Assembly (NCBI GenBank): GCA_034440635.1
Contig: JAOTON010002073.1
Location: forward strand, 1,277,001-1,341,000
DNA: 64,000 nt
Source of the DNA: Lepas anatifera
Lineage: Eukaryota; Arthropoda; Thecostraca; Lepadidae
Direction of reading: 5' to 3'
Part shown: positions 53,887-64,000 of the stretch, piece by piece
Layout of the letters: every line of letters begins with the position of its first letter
Position numbering within the stretch: position 1 is the first letter of the stretch
The notes under the pieces: model-generated
Seen by the model: only the letters and a program-made list of their open reading frames with translations
The model's database searches: none
Told to the model about the DNA's origin: nothing
Position numbers and translations under genes: made by a program

Positions 53887-55130
53887 TGGATCCATCATAC
53901 TAATGCGGATTTTCGAAAAGCATTGCATTGGCAACAGACTAATAAGAGGGTGACCTGAGCGAGATGGCCGTCTCAGTGCTTTGTGGGACGTTAAATATAA
54001 ATAGAAAATGTATTGAGACGAACAAATTTCAATGCTTTTTATACATTCTTGTTATCTCACAGAAACAAAACATGAGCATATAATCCCTGTGTACCCTGAA
54101 AACCTCGGCATCACGTAGCTGGGGCCCTCCGTTCACGTCAACGTATGCATGTGTGTTACATGTTATATACTTGCCAAATGCCACAATTGCCTTCCTGGCA
54201 TACAAAGCCAATGCCAAAACTGCTTCAATAGTTTTAATCAACCCACTCCACCCCGCCGCCTACCTCGCCAGTAATGATTACAGCAGTTTTCCCACCCTCG
54301 TAAGCATTACAAATAAAGGGTAAAAAGAAATAAGGTTCAAATATTTAATCTTTACAATTTTTCGCTCTTTGCTTTTTGACTACGTTTTATCGTTTTATAT
54401 GCACATTTTTCGTGTTTTAACCACGTTTTTTTCGCTTTATCGTCTTCGTATTTTGGGCAGTGTAGCATTTAAATGGTAGAATCGGTTGTAAGATACAAAA
54501 ACGTCCTTAAAAACAAATGAACGTCTCTAAAAAGTGTCCGCTTGATTTTACTTAAAGGATAGAAGAGTCTTCAATCTCAATGTTGTCTTCATGTCTGGCG
54601 CCCAGCCTGTGTTTCCCTTCACTAAAACATGGGTGACAGGACAGAATCATCAACTCGATACACTACTACCACTCAGAGTCACAATGTAAAGTCGGTCTTT
54701 CACCGCAGACTTAGATAAGATCAGGCTTACCACTGGTGGATCCAGGCCGTGGGTGGGGTGCAAAAAAGACATTTGTCGCTCCAATCAAACCCAACCCCGA
54801 TTTTGTTCTTCAATTTTGTTCTTTAAAAAACATATATTTTACACGATGTGGGCCCGGTTCCCCCCCCCACCCTCCCCCAAAACATTGGCCCGTATCCAGC
54901 ACAGAGGCTTACCAAGCATACCCAGCCATGGTATGACTTAGACTGTTGTCACGAAAGATCATCTGAGAAACACGTCACCAGCACGGTGCCCTTGATGCAA
55001 GGTGAACCACTGTGAGGTGGCTTCAAAATCTGCGACAAACCTATGGTATTATCGGGAACGTAAAGGGGTCTTATCAGGCCTTGCTCCAGTGATTTAGCAG
55101 CATTACGTCAATAAGACTCTGCGGGCACCA
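53887..55130. other. No recognised gene
   Basis: Short open frames only. A 'GGTGGATCCAGG' hAT-terminus-like motif occurs at about 54,735 without a partner. Confidence 0.4.
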
Positions 55131-55132
55131 GC

Positions 55133-55291
55133 AGGGGCGTAGCCAAGAGGGGGGTTAGTGCGCCCCCACCCCCCGAGGACCCGGAGGGCCCCCTTGAGGA
55201 TACTGGCCGCGCGAAGCGGTCCCGCTCACACTATGCTCTGGGGCCAAATATGGGACTTCATACCAGACAGGACCCTCTTAAACACCCACGC
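55133..55291 (+). repeat. Interspersed repeat R2, copy 2
   Basis: CAGGGGCGTAGCCAAGAGGG start, 'ggccgcgcgaagcgg' and 'actatgctctggggccaaat' as in copy 1 at 29.5 kb. Confidence 0.65.
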
Positions 55292-55413
55292 CAATACTCC
55301 CTGTAATTGGGCAAGTGTGCCTGTTGGGAGTGGCCCTAATAAAATAAAATAAATAAATTACAGACGAGGCCCTGGTAGCAATAGAGAAGAATCTAAGGGT
55401 GATCCAGGGGCCC

Positions 55414-55455
55414 TTAACCCGCGCCCCACCGGGGGTCCGGCGCCACCTTCGCCCC
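55414..55455 (-). mobile_element. Solo terminus of TTAA MITE family T1 fused to foldback-arm sequence
   Basis: TTAACCCGCGCCCCACCGGG and the next ~20 bases are the family T1 end. It breaks off at CCCC into CTGGATCCGCCTATG, the arm-repeat motif of the 17.4-29.1-kb element. Confidence 0.75.
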
Positions 55456-56005
55456 CCTGGATCCGCCTATGCGAGGAAGTGCTGTTGTCGATAGAGGAAG
55501 CCCCGGTGGCAGCAACGAGAGGCCCCGATGGCAATAGAGGATTATGATTGAGTTATCAATGTGCCTTACACTGGCTCGTTCATGGGGCGAAGGGCCTATG
55601 CCCCCAAACCCAGAATAGTGTACCTATCCCCCCTTCAACGACCAGCAACATATAACTTTTGCTCGGCAATTTTGTCTCGTGGAAATATTTGTACTGCTCT
55701 GAAGGAGAAGAAATTGACTAGCTCCATCGTTCTAGAAACCTTTTCGCTATCAACTTTTGGGCAATTTCTCTGGTCCCCCAAAGCTGGATCCGCCATTGCT
55801 GCCTATAGATCCCAGCCAGCTGCCTCCTTGGCAGCCTCCCCGCATGCTGCCTAGGCAGCATGGGGGCCTCCTATTTTTTCCTGATACCATACACGTATAT
55901 TTGACACTAAAAACATTAAAAACAGGCATGGGTTAATACGGATGACATAAAAACACCGTTTCAAGACTCCCGGCAGACTCACTTGAGAGGTGGAGGCAGC
56001 AAGTG

Positions 56006-57037
56006 TTAACCCTCGCCCCACCGGGGGAGCCATCGATGGCCCCCTAAGGTTTTTCCGGGATAGCAGAAAAACGACGAGGCGCAGCACCGCGGTTGAGGGC
56101 TCTACCTCTCACTGCATCATTTTCCCATCATCCCTGAAATTTTTTACCCCGGGTCACCCAAGGTCAGGTCACCAGACGAGGTCAACCAAGGTCACCTCAC
56201 TTCACTTTAGAGCTCTGTAAGAGCTACATTTCAAAGTCGATCGATTTGAAACTTCCTACACTTCATGACCCCTCCAGGGTCTACAAGGTGTATATCCGGG
56301 ATTTTTCGATTTCGTGCCCTGAGGTCAGGTCACGAGGCGACCTCTCCCATTGGAAAAGCATGGGGAAAAGCTATTTCACGATATAAAAGCCACAAAAATG
56401 ATTGCAAATACTCAGACTGCTCAGAACAACGTTTTTGGACACCCTTTCACGGATCCCAGGGGTCATATTTGCCCTTTGACTTTTCCAAGGTCATCCAAGG
56501 TCACCGGACGTCAAAAACAGTATTTTGACAATAACTTTTGACCTAATTGAGCTAGAGCGGTGAAACAAACACCATCGTGTTTGTCTTGTCACTGGCTTTC
56601 ATTTGATATACGGAAAGGTCACTTTTTGACCTTTCGTGATCTCAGGTCATATTAGGTCACGAGGTGACCTCTGGCGGTCAAACCACTGGCGGGAGGTCTT
56701 TACGTTCCACATAGCGGAAAAAGTACAGGCAATTTGCTATCAAATGTACTTTACCAGGCCTCAATAGCTCTAATGACATAAGAGTTATGCCCAGTTTGCT
56801 TAATCATTGCATATTTGAGTGAAAATAGCCGATCTTGACCTAATTTGACCTCTGGAGGTCAAACCATTGACCTGAGCACTAAAACATGCGAAGTAATTTC
56901 TTACTGAATTCACGCGAGCTTTCTATTGCACTTTGCAGATTTGCGCTAACGCCCATATTTTCGGAGTTAGAGGGGGGCCATCGATGGCCCCCGGTGGGGC
57001 GAAGGTGGCGCCAGACCCCCGGTGGGGCGCGGGTTAA
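56006..57037 (+). mobile_element. TTAA MITE family T1, copy 4 (1032 bp)
   Basis: TTAA|CCCTCGCCCCACCGGGGG ... CCCCCGGTGGGGCGCGGG|TTAA. It is nearly the same as copies 1 and 2 throughout, including the GGCCATCGATGGCC palindrome near both ends. The open frames in it are not genes; the same 63-codon frame occurs in copy 1. Confidence 0.88.
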
Positions 57038-57039
57038 GT

Positions 57040-60000
57040 TTCATGCGTCAAGAACCGTGGTGATGAATAAGAGCAATACGTGGTAGACACTCGGAGAAGA
57101 AAAAAATATATAAGGAGGTTGGGGTGAGAATAAAAAATTAAATAAAGTAAAATAAATTAATCGGTTATGGTTCATCACAGAACTGGGGCCGCCTCATCCA
57201 AATCACGCCGACAAGTTGAGGCGAGCCAACCGACGCAGAGGACATCCGGGCAGCAGACAGCCGACGCACCTCAGTAGCGCCGCCCGGTACCAGCACTACC
57301 TGTCGGGCACAGCAGCGCCACCTAGCGGCCGCAGTAGCGCCGCCCGGCGGAGTCACACAGAGTCACACGCTATTGGCTCCGTAGCATACCGGACCCCAGC
57401 CGTCGCCACAGCCTACGGACTTCGGGGATCGGCCTGGAGCCGGTTTATTCGCTCCGCGTCGGCAGCATGCGGGCTCAGCCACGCCAGAAAGCCTAGCTGT
57501 CCCGCCAGGCACTGGACGAAAGCAGCGCCACCCGCTTGAGGATAGCGGGACCGAAAGGAGAGCACGACGCCACCGATCTCCACCGGCTCCCGAGCCAGGC
57601 CAGCAGTTCCTACGGGAAAAGGGGTTATTAAGCCGGGAGGATGGAACAGGTTTTTTAGACATGGTTAGTAGTGGCCAGGTTGAGTAGTTAGTGTCAGCGG
57701 CAGGCACACGGAGTCGGAGGGGGCAAGAGGGGTGCCGGAGGCGCACCTGTGCTAACACCACCTAATGCAATCATTTAGGTTAAGCCGCTATTTTTGTTTT
57801 AATTTTAAGCCCACAATGAAAATTTACAGCATAGGTTAGCGTTACAGCATAGTTAGTGTTTAGAGTTGGTACATATGACAAGAAGAAACATACCATGCCT
57901 TGTTGTGTAAAGGATACGGCTTGGGAGTGTTATGTAAGGACACGGCTTGGGGCGATGTTTCTATGCTATTGGTTGTTGGGATGGTTTGAGTGAATTAAGT
58001 TAAGTTGTGATGCTGATATGTGCATTTATGTGCATTTAGCGATGATTAGGTATTAAATGGTGGCAGTGACAGATAGTGGCAGTGGCATATTATAGTGACA
58101 GATAGTGGCAGATTAATAATAGATACATTTTGCGACATGTTAAAGCACCGTAACCCTATGATAAAAGCCAGCACGAAAAACCTTTTCGATCAGACGATGG
58201 AGTATATTCATCCAAATTTATACCAGCCACGCGGCACCTAGCCGGATCCTTAAGACTCGGCGGCGCGAGGCAGCTGGCTTTCCTTCATAGTGTGTTACGG
58301 TGTTTCCAGGTACCGGGCGACTAGGCCCATAAATAGCTGCGCCGTCCGCGTATCGAGGCTCTTGGCTCTCGGCTCTCGGCTCTCGGCTCTCGGCTCTCGG
58401 CTCTCTGGCTCTCTCTACCGTCCGCGGCTCCTGAACTGGGCTCACGCGCCTCGTCCTTCGCCTGTGAACGAAGCTTGGTTTTTCTCTAGCGTCCGCCGCA
58501 AGTGCACTAAGCTCTCCCTCACCAGTCGCCCGGTTCTTTGTTCTCAAAGTGTTATGGTGTAGTGGGTGACAGATTAGGCAACGATCGTCTGCCCGCAACA
58601 TGTCGCTTGGTAACCCCGCATGCGTGAGGATTGGTGAGTACCGCTTACTGGTGTGGTTGTATTTTAAACGTATGTTAAAGATTCTTTTGACCATTTGACC
58701 ATATCTTATGATCGTCTTTGTCTGGGTTTTGGGTATTGATTGTCCTTGTTTTGGTTTTGGGCCTTAATAATGACTGCAAAACTGATCTCGCTGGTTTCAT
58801 TGTGCTTTGAGCTGAGAGACCGAGTTCATCCAACAATATCCCCTAAAATACACCGAACAGGGTCGCACCTACAAATCGTGGCAGAGCGTTGCATAATCGA
58901 CCACTGAACCACCACCGTTGAGTTTCATTAATACGAGCCCCATCCCTCCGATTACGGGTGGCAGCCGTATAGCATTGATTCAGGACACCACTCCACTTCC
59001 TCCCCTGAAGTCGACCTGCAAGGATCGTCTGACTACTATAATGCCAATTCAAGATTACAGTGCCTAGTGCAGCTTTAGCCTGGATTAGGGTTGCCCCATG
59101 AGGTCTGTAGGGAGGTCCTTGCAATGGAGGGACACGTTCCCCACAAGGATCATCTAACTACTGTAATGCCATTCAACTATCGCGAAGCCTAGTGCAACTT
59201 AAATTGTTTTTGGTGGTCCCTGAGGTCTGTGGGGGTCCTTGCCTGGGGTGGTACGTCCCTAAAAGGGACGACGGGTTATTCATCGGTCGAGCCTGCAACG
59301 ACTTCCCGTCGACGAACGGAAGGTTTACCTCAGACGTGGGACATTTAACCTGTCAGTTGTTGGTGGATTTTCCGTGGCCGTGTTCTTTTCTGAATTAAGC
59401 ATCGGGGGCCCTGGTTGAATCAACCTTTTTCTGCCTTTGGCGATTCATCTTGATAACACGCTTATTCGAAGCGGTGGGCGACCGTCGGCTTTGCTTAACG
59501 TAACCCTGCCCGATTTGCTATGGTGGGGCTGTCCTGTTTTTCGGCATTCCTAGGGGTTCGTTGTTGTGCCTGGATTAGGTGGGTTTGGTTGTGTTTTACA
59601 GTTGCAATAGCGTACTATTTTATAGAATATAGCTGTGTTCTTATCCCCACAAGGTTTAATCATTTAATAACTATCGAAGTATAATTTAGAGACAACCGTT
59701 TTGAAGAAGCTCCTTTAGCGGGACATCGTTTATATTTCTTATTTTGGTACCTCTTACATTGTTCCAGGTTCTAGGGGCAGATATAAAGAGTGAAAATTTG
59801 CGATACATTGTTGGGGCAAATGGTACATTTAAGTGCTGCGCATGTCGGGTGTTCCGGTTGTTTTGGTCCTGGTCTACGCGTGTTATTTTTATCTGACAAG
59901 GAGCAAGGAAGATAATTTCTTAGATAGTTATGGATGATATTTAGTTTTGATGTTTCAATTAGGTCTTTAACCTTAAGAATTTTGTACTTTTTAAACAGGG

Positions 60001-60720
60001 GACTTTTGTGCGCCAGGCGGTCATTTTTGTGGAGGCCCCCTATAGGAAGCCCCCTTCAAAAAGGAGGCCCCTTCAGATTGAGGCTCCCATGAGCTTGTCC
60101 CCCCAACTTGCAAGTCGTGGCGGAGCCCCTGCCTCTAACCACTACACCCGCTTTCCAAGCGGTATGAGTACACATCGGCTCAAATTGAGAGCGTCTCTTC
60201 GTGAAATCTCCCTCTTTCCAGCTATTTGAGCAGTTCTCTTGGGAGTTTTTCTGAATCTGGGGATATTTGGGAAATATTTCTCAATACAGTGATCTGGCAT
60301 GTTTGGGTGAGGAATCAATGTGTTCAATTTAAAGTCCTAGCTTTGTTTTGGCTCGGCAATTAGCCAAATAAGAATACTACTTCACTATTGACGAATCAAA
60401 GATCAACAAAACAAGATTGGTAGACTACTTGTCATTAAAAAGCAGCATAAAAGATGCTGTGAACAAAGCGCGTTAAAGACAAAAGTGGAACAAAAGCCAT
60501 ATGTGTTTACACATTTGTTTCGAAATCTATAAATTTATAATACGTTGCTGATCTATATCTATTATGGTTAAAAAATTAATGATATTATCGGGGAAGTAAC
60601 ACTAACTTCTTGCAAGAGGGGATCACACCACTTCACAGGTAAGTGATAAGTAGTACAATAAAAATGGTATTCAACTGTTGGTGACAAGCGTCGCCACCGG
60701 CAAAAAAGTGGGGGGGGGGG
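57040..60720. other. No recognised gene; CpG-rich patch and heptamer repeat
   Basis: 57,180-57,760 is GC/CpG-rich with two 'AGTAGCGCCGCCCGG' copies. A CTCTCGG heptamer repeat (~6 copies) lies at about 58,359-58,416, just after a CATAAATAG TATA-like motif (58,328). A two-unit ~129-bp tandem duplication (AAGGATC.TCT.ACTACT.TA) is at about 59,020-59,270. An LTR could hide in 57.9-58.6 kb but I cannot show it. Confidence 0.4.
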
Positions 60721-60730
60721 GTGGGTGGCA

Positions 60731-61082
60731 TCCCAGCCTGCAAAGTATGGCAGCAGGCTATACGAGTCGCACCAGCAATCTAAAATTATGGCACCACCTG
60801 CCTAAAAAATAGCACCAATGTGTCATATACCAGGGAGAAAATTGCACCCATTCCTCCCCACACGATGCAATGCTACCTCTTTTATTAGTTAAGGACTTTT
60901 TCTCAAGCCCCATCTGTCTTAATAACGATTTATCCATCATTTTTTTTTGTTTTAATTGTCACCTTCCTTGCACCAGTCTTGCAAATTCGCACCAGGTTGT
61001 TAAATTTGCGCCACTCACTCCTGTCTCGAAGGGCACTCACACGGACAAGATCTTGTTGAACATGTCATACTTTGCTAACTGT
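60731..61082 (+). repeat. Interspersed repeat R1, copy D
   Basis: Follows copy A end to end ('tatggcagcaggc', 'ccattcctcccca', 'gttaaggactttttctcaagcccc', 'acaagatcttgttgaa'). It interrupts another repeat shared with 33.59-33.73 kb: 'gcgtcgccaccggcaaaaaa' is before it and 'cagccaaacttcaacctgatgctgac' after it. Confidence 0.75.
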
Positions 61083-61459
61083 GGGGCAGCCAGGGCATAT
61101 TTTAAGAAATTGCGACTGGTGGGAATTTGGCTGAAAAGGGCACATATTGTCACCAAAAGAACACTCCTAGAGCATCAAATGATTGGTAACTGGTGGGCAC
61201 TGGGCCGTTCTTGGGAGTTCACCGGTGGACATAGCATGGGGGACTGGTGGGCAAAATGCCCAACACTTTGTGGCTTAAAATATGCCCTGGGGGCAGCCAA
61301 ACTTCAACCTGATGCTGACAAAAAATTTTCCACACCAGGACCAGAAACTGTTTGAATTTGGGCTCCTCATTGCCTTCCGAAGTGGCAGGTTATAAGAATG
61401 TCTGGTTTTCTCCCATTTTGATAGAGATCAGGAAATTCTTGGCCAAAAAGTGGGGCAGC

Positions 61460-62055
61460 CAGGCCCCCTGGCCCCCCCCTTCTGACGTGTATGGTTGGTG
61501 AGTTGAAAAGCGTTCCAAATCCTGGTACCTACCTACTGTTGAGTCACCACAACTTGAGTGTTTTTAGAAGATAAGGTGAGAATTGTGACCATTTTGTGTA
61601 ATAATGGCACAAGCATGGGTGATATATTGTGATATGTGCTCATCTTGTGTAAGAAGGACATAATGATGTGTACAATCATCCTTTATATACCTGGTTTCCA
61701 TGCCTAAAGGTGATGTGGAAAGAGTTGAGAATCAGTATATAGCGATAGTGTTTTCCATCACTCGGTTTCCGTGCATAATGCCGATCAGGATCGCAAGATG
61801 GATCTGGATGCATTTGCAATACAGATAAAGTTTTTGGCAATGGAAATCCAGTTTCAATCTGCTTTTTGTCCATCTGTATCCAGCCAGGCCTGGCAGCGCA
61901 TGGCAGTGTAATGGTAAATACTTTGCTTATGCTGCAGAGGTGGATGAGAGTATCTGTAGAGGGTAAAGCTTACTTTGCTATTAAACAAATACAATAAAAC
62001 AAAAATGTTAACTATAAACAAATACTATTGTTACTATTCATGGCTTTGGTTAATA
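61460..62055. other. No recognised gene
   Basis: AT-rich, nothing recognisable. Confidence 0.4.
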
Positions 62056-62275
62056 AGATAAGTAGAACATTTATTGCTGCACAAAGCCTAGCCTGAGTAT
62101 AATACCCAACCGGTTTCAGGAGCATCCTGCCCCGTTTTCACGGGAGATGAAAATTACACTATGAAATGAACCTAATAAGCAAAAAACACGTAGACAGTAC
62201 ACTTTGAAATAACAATCTCAGCTGTGAACAAGACGAATCATTGAAGAATTATGAGCTCTAAACACATGTTATTTT

Positions 62276-62700
62276 TCAATTCAATCTCTTGTTTGACTGG
62301 CGTTTTAAGAGGTCCAAAAATCCCGAGAAGATGATGACTTTGCCGATGTTTCTATTCATTGTTGGTTCCGTGGTGGTTTGTATGTAAATTGCTTCTTTTA
62401 TTTCCCGCTGTTGTTGCCTTGAGTCGAAAGTTAAAGTCGTTGTGGCGTCCCATTTAATATCATGATCCTTCTTGAATGAATGTTCCGCTGTGGCCTCCTC
62501 TGCTCTCTCGTCAATTGACCCTCGGATTAGTTTTTGTAGAGATTTTCGGTGTTCGTCTTGTCGGACTTCCATCATCCTTTTGCTTTCTCCAATGTATACT
62601 TTTGGACAGTCATTACATTACATTTTGTATACAGGGCCTGGTTTTTTCCGGTTGTCTATCCTGTCCTTTGGTTTGACCAGTAATTATTTGATCGTTTGAT
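62276..62700 (-). pseudogene. Penelope-like GIY-YIG endonuclease, left arm
   Basis: Same protein as the right arm: MMEVRQDEHRKSLQKLIR, AEHSFKKDHDIKWDATTTLT, REIKEAIYIQTTTEPTMNRN. The YIG segment at about 62,590-62,640 is broken by a TAA (a CATTACATTACATTT duplication on the plus strand at ~62,611). A 5'-truncated, inactive copy. Confidence 0.82.
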
Positions 62701-62804
62701 GTGGTTTGAAATATGTTCTTACGTTGAATTTAGAGCATATGCGTCGAATCTGTTGCGATACTCAGCTACAGCTACATACCATAACGACAGAAAACCAGCC
62801 AGAA

Positions 62805-63377
62805 CTAACTAAAGCCAAGAAAGATCACGTGCTAGTGATCCCATATGTAGAAGGAGTATCACAACAGATTTGACACATATGTTCTAATTTCAACGTAAGA
62901 ACATATTTCAAACCACATCAAATGATCAAACAATTATTGGTCAAACCAAAGGACAGGATAGACAACCGGAAAAAACCAGGCCCTGTATACAAGATGGAAT
63001 GTAATGACTGTCCAAAAGAATACATTGGAGAAAGCAAAAGGATGATGGAAGTCCGACAAGACAAACACCGAAAATCTCTACAAAAACTAATCCGAGTGTC
63101 AATTGACGAGAGAGTAGCGGAGGCCACAGCGGAACATTCATTCAAGAAGGATCATGATATTAAATGGGACGCCACAACGACTTTAACTTTCGACTCAAGG
63201 CAAAAACAGCGGGAAATAAAAGAAGCAATTTACATACAAACCACCATGGAACCAACAATGAATAGAAACATCTGCAGTCACCATCTTCTCGGGATTTTTG
63301 GACCTCTTAAAACGCCAATCAAACAAGAGATTGAATTGAAAACTAACACGTGTTTAGAGCTCATAATTCTTAAATGA
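62805..63377 (+). pseudogene. Penelope-like GIY-YIG endonuclease, right arm
   Basis: The open frame from 62,922 encodes KKPGPVYKMECNDCPKEYIG then ESKRMMEVRQDKHRK, the CxxC-YIGES endonuclease signature, and REIKEAIYIQ..MEPTMNRN with the family's late Glu and Asn. Upstream in the same frame, KAKKDHVLVIPYVEGVSQQI, a TGA (62,871-62,873), then HICSNFNVRTYFKPHQ extend it into the linker that follows the RT domain. The RT itself is absent. Endonucleases of this class nick target DNA for retroelement insertion. Confidence 0.85.
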
Positions 63378-63557
63378 TTCGTCTTGTTCACAGCTGAGAT
63401 TGTTATTTCAAAGTGTACTGTCTTCGTGTTTTTCGCTTAGTTAGGTTCTTTTCATAGTGTAATTTTCATCTGCCTTGAAAACGGGGGCGGGATGCTCCCG
63501 AAACCGGTCGGGTATTATACTCAGGCTAGGCTTTGTGCAGCAATAAATGTTCTACTT

Positions 63558-64000
63558 GTAAACAAATACCTATACTAAATGATGTTTGTGAGGCAAAACT
63601 GTTGATCTTTAATTTTTTTGGTGAAGGGAGTGAAATATGATGTCAATGGTGTGCTAGAGATGGAGAAAAAACTGAGATTGAACACATTAAAAGTATGGTA
63701 GTAAGGAAAATCTCAAGGAAAATGCATCCCTTGACTTTGGATAGGTGTTTAATAAAATGTTAATTGATTCTCATGATATTTTAGCTTAATAATTTTATAC
63801 TCTCCATCTATATTTTCAATGTGAATTTTACACTGAGCACCCCAGCAAGAAACCAGTTTTGGGACACTGCTCTCAATGATTATTACTTTTGCTCTGCCAT
63901 GCAAAGGAAAAAGGGGTATCTCCATGTATTAGCAATGAGAAATAACCTTTTTTCCTTTGGACTGCAGTGCTGGTATGCCTACATACTTGATCCCTTAGTT
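63558..64000. other. No recognised feature
   Basis: AT-rich sequence to the window edge. Confidence 0.4.

Larger units (their letters stand above)
62060..63557. mobile_element. Head-to-head palindrome of two Penelope-like 3' halves
   Basis: Arms 62,060-62,764 and 62,855-63,557 are reverse complements at high identity over ~700 bp, with a ~90-bp centre. Both outer ends carry AGTAGAACATTTATTGCTGC, and each arm encodes the same GIY-YIG protein reading outward from the centre. Confidence 0.9.

Noticed and set aside
56265..56541. Open frames at 56.27-56.54 kb, one of them repeated at 32.6-32.8 kb
   Set aside because: Same segment of the TTAA MITE in two copies; the shared frame reflects element homology, not a gene.
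57165..57761. 132- and 107-codon frames in GC-rich DNA
   Set aside because: Overlapping on both strands in a CpG-rich patch, with no recognisable domain.

Overview
The window is eukaryotic and looks like invertebrate animal DNA, most likely arthropod. Evidence: a spliced RCC1 (Ran exchange factor) gene with GT..AG introns, a trehalose/sugar-transporter-like exon, Penelope-like retroelements with GIY-YIG endonucleases, CR1/jockey-type LINE fragments, tRNA-derived SINEs, hAT-like and TTAA-site DNA transposons, and long microsatellites. Host exons are GC-rich while much of the intergenic sequence is AT-rich. The species cannot be named from the sequence alone. Most long open frames are low-complexity or antisense artefacts.

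Layout. 1-2.15 kb: repeat debris and a complete hAT-type MITE with an 8-bp target-site duplication (TSD). 3.1-10.75 kb: the RCC1 gene on the minus strand. I could place eight exons (1269 nt, 422 codons plus stop) with all splice phases agreeing; only the start-codon exon is missing. Four of its splice acceptors lie inside or against minisatellites whose unit contains the acceptor, and in three cases the first bases of the exon too. 13.0-14.5 kb: a broken LINE reverse transcriptase. 15.6-17.3 kb: copies of another interspersed repeat with LINE-tail coding remnants.

17,445-29,087 is the structural centrepiece: an 11.6-kb element with matching inverted ends and a perfect 8-bp TSD (CTGCGGTG). Its arms are arrays of a ~140-bp repeat that invert at about 24.83 kb, the architecture of a foldback element. 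Each arm has been interrupted by a hAT-like element with its own perfect 8-bp TSD (18,091-22,706 and 25,140-26,981). Both of these carry a degenerate ~24-bp array.

31.7-35.7 kb is a four-level nest: a LINE is interrupted by a tRNA-SINE (15-bp TSD), that by a hAT-like element (8-bp TSD), and that by a 1.03-kb TTAA-bounded MITE. A ~510-bp (AC)n(AT)n tract follows. Two related TTAA MITE subfamilies recur at 35.8-37.2, 45.7-46.8, 49.3-50.1, 53.2-53.9 and 56.0-57.0 kb; they are packed with AGGTCA/TGACCT hexamers, the nuclear-receptor half-site.

37.2-43.9 kb is mostly unassigned, with weak LTR-retrotransposon traces. 44.3-45.5 kb is a decayed Penelope-like element ending in a hammerhead-like motif. 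48.1-48.6 kb is a palindromic Penelope-type terminal pair split by a SINE. 50.55-51.96 kb is the sugar-transporter exon, with apparent frameshifts at both ends. 62.06-63.56 kb is a head-to-head palindrome of two Penelope-like 3' halves. The remaining stretches show nothing I can name.

Only RCC1 and the sugar transporter are host genes I can support; everything else recognisable is mobile or repetitive DNA.
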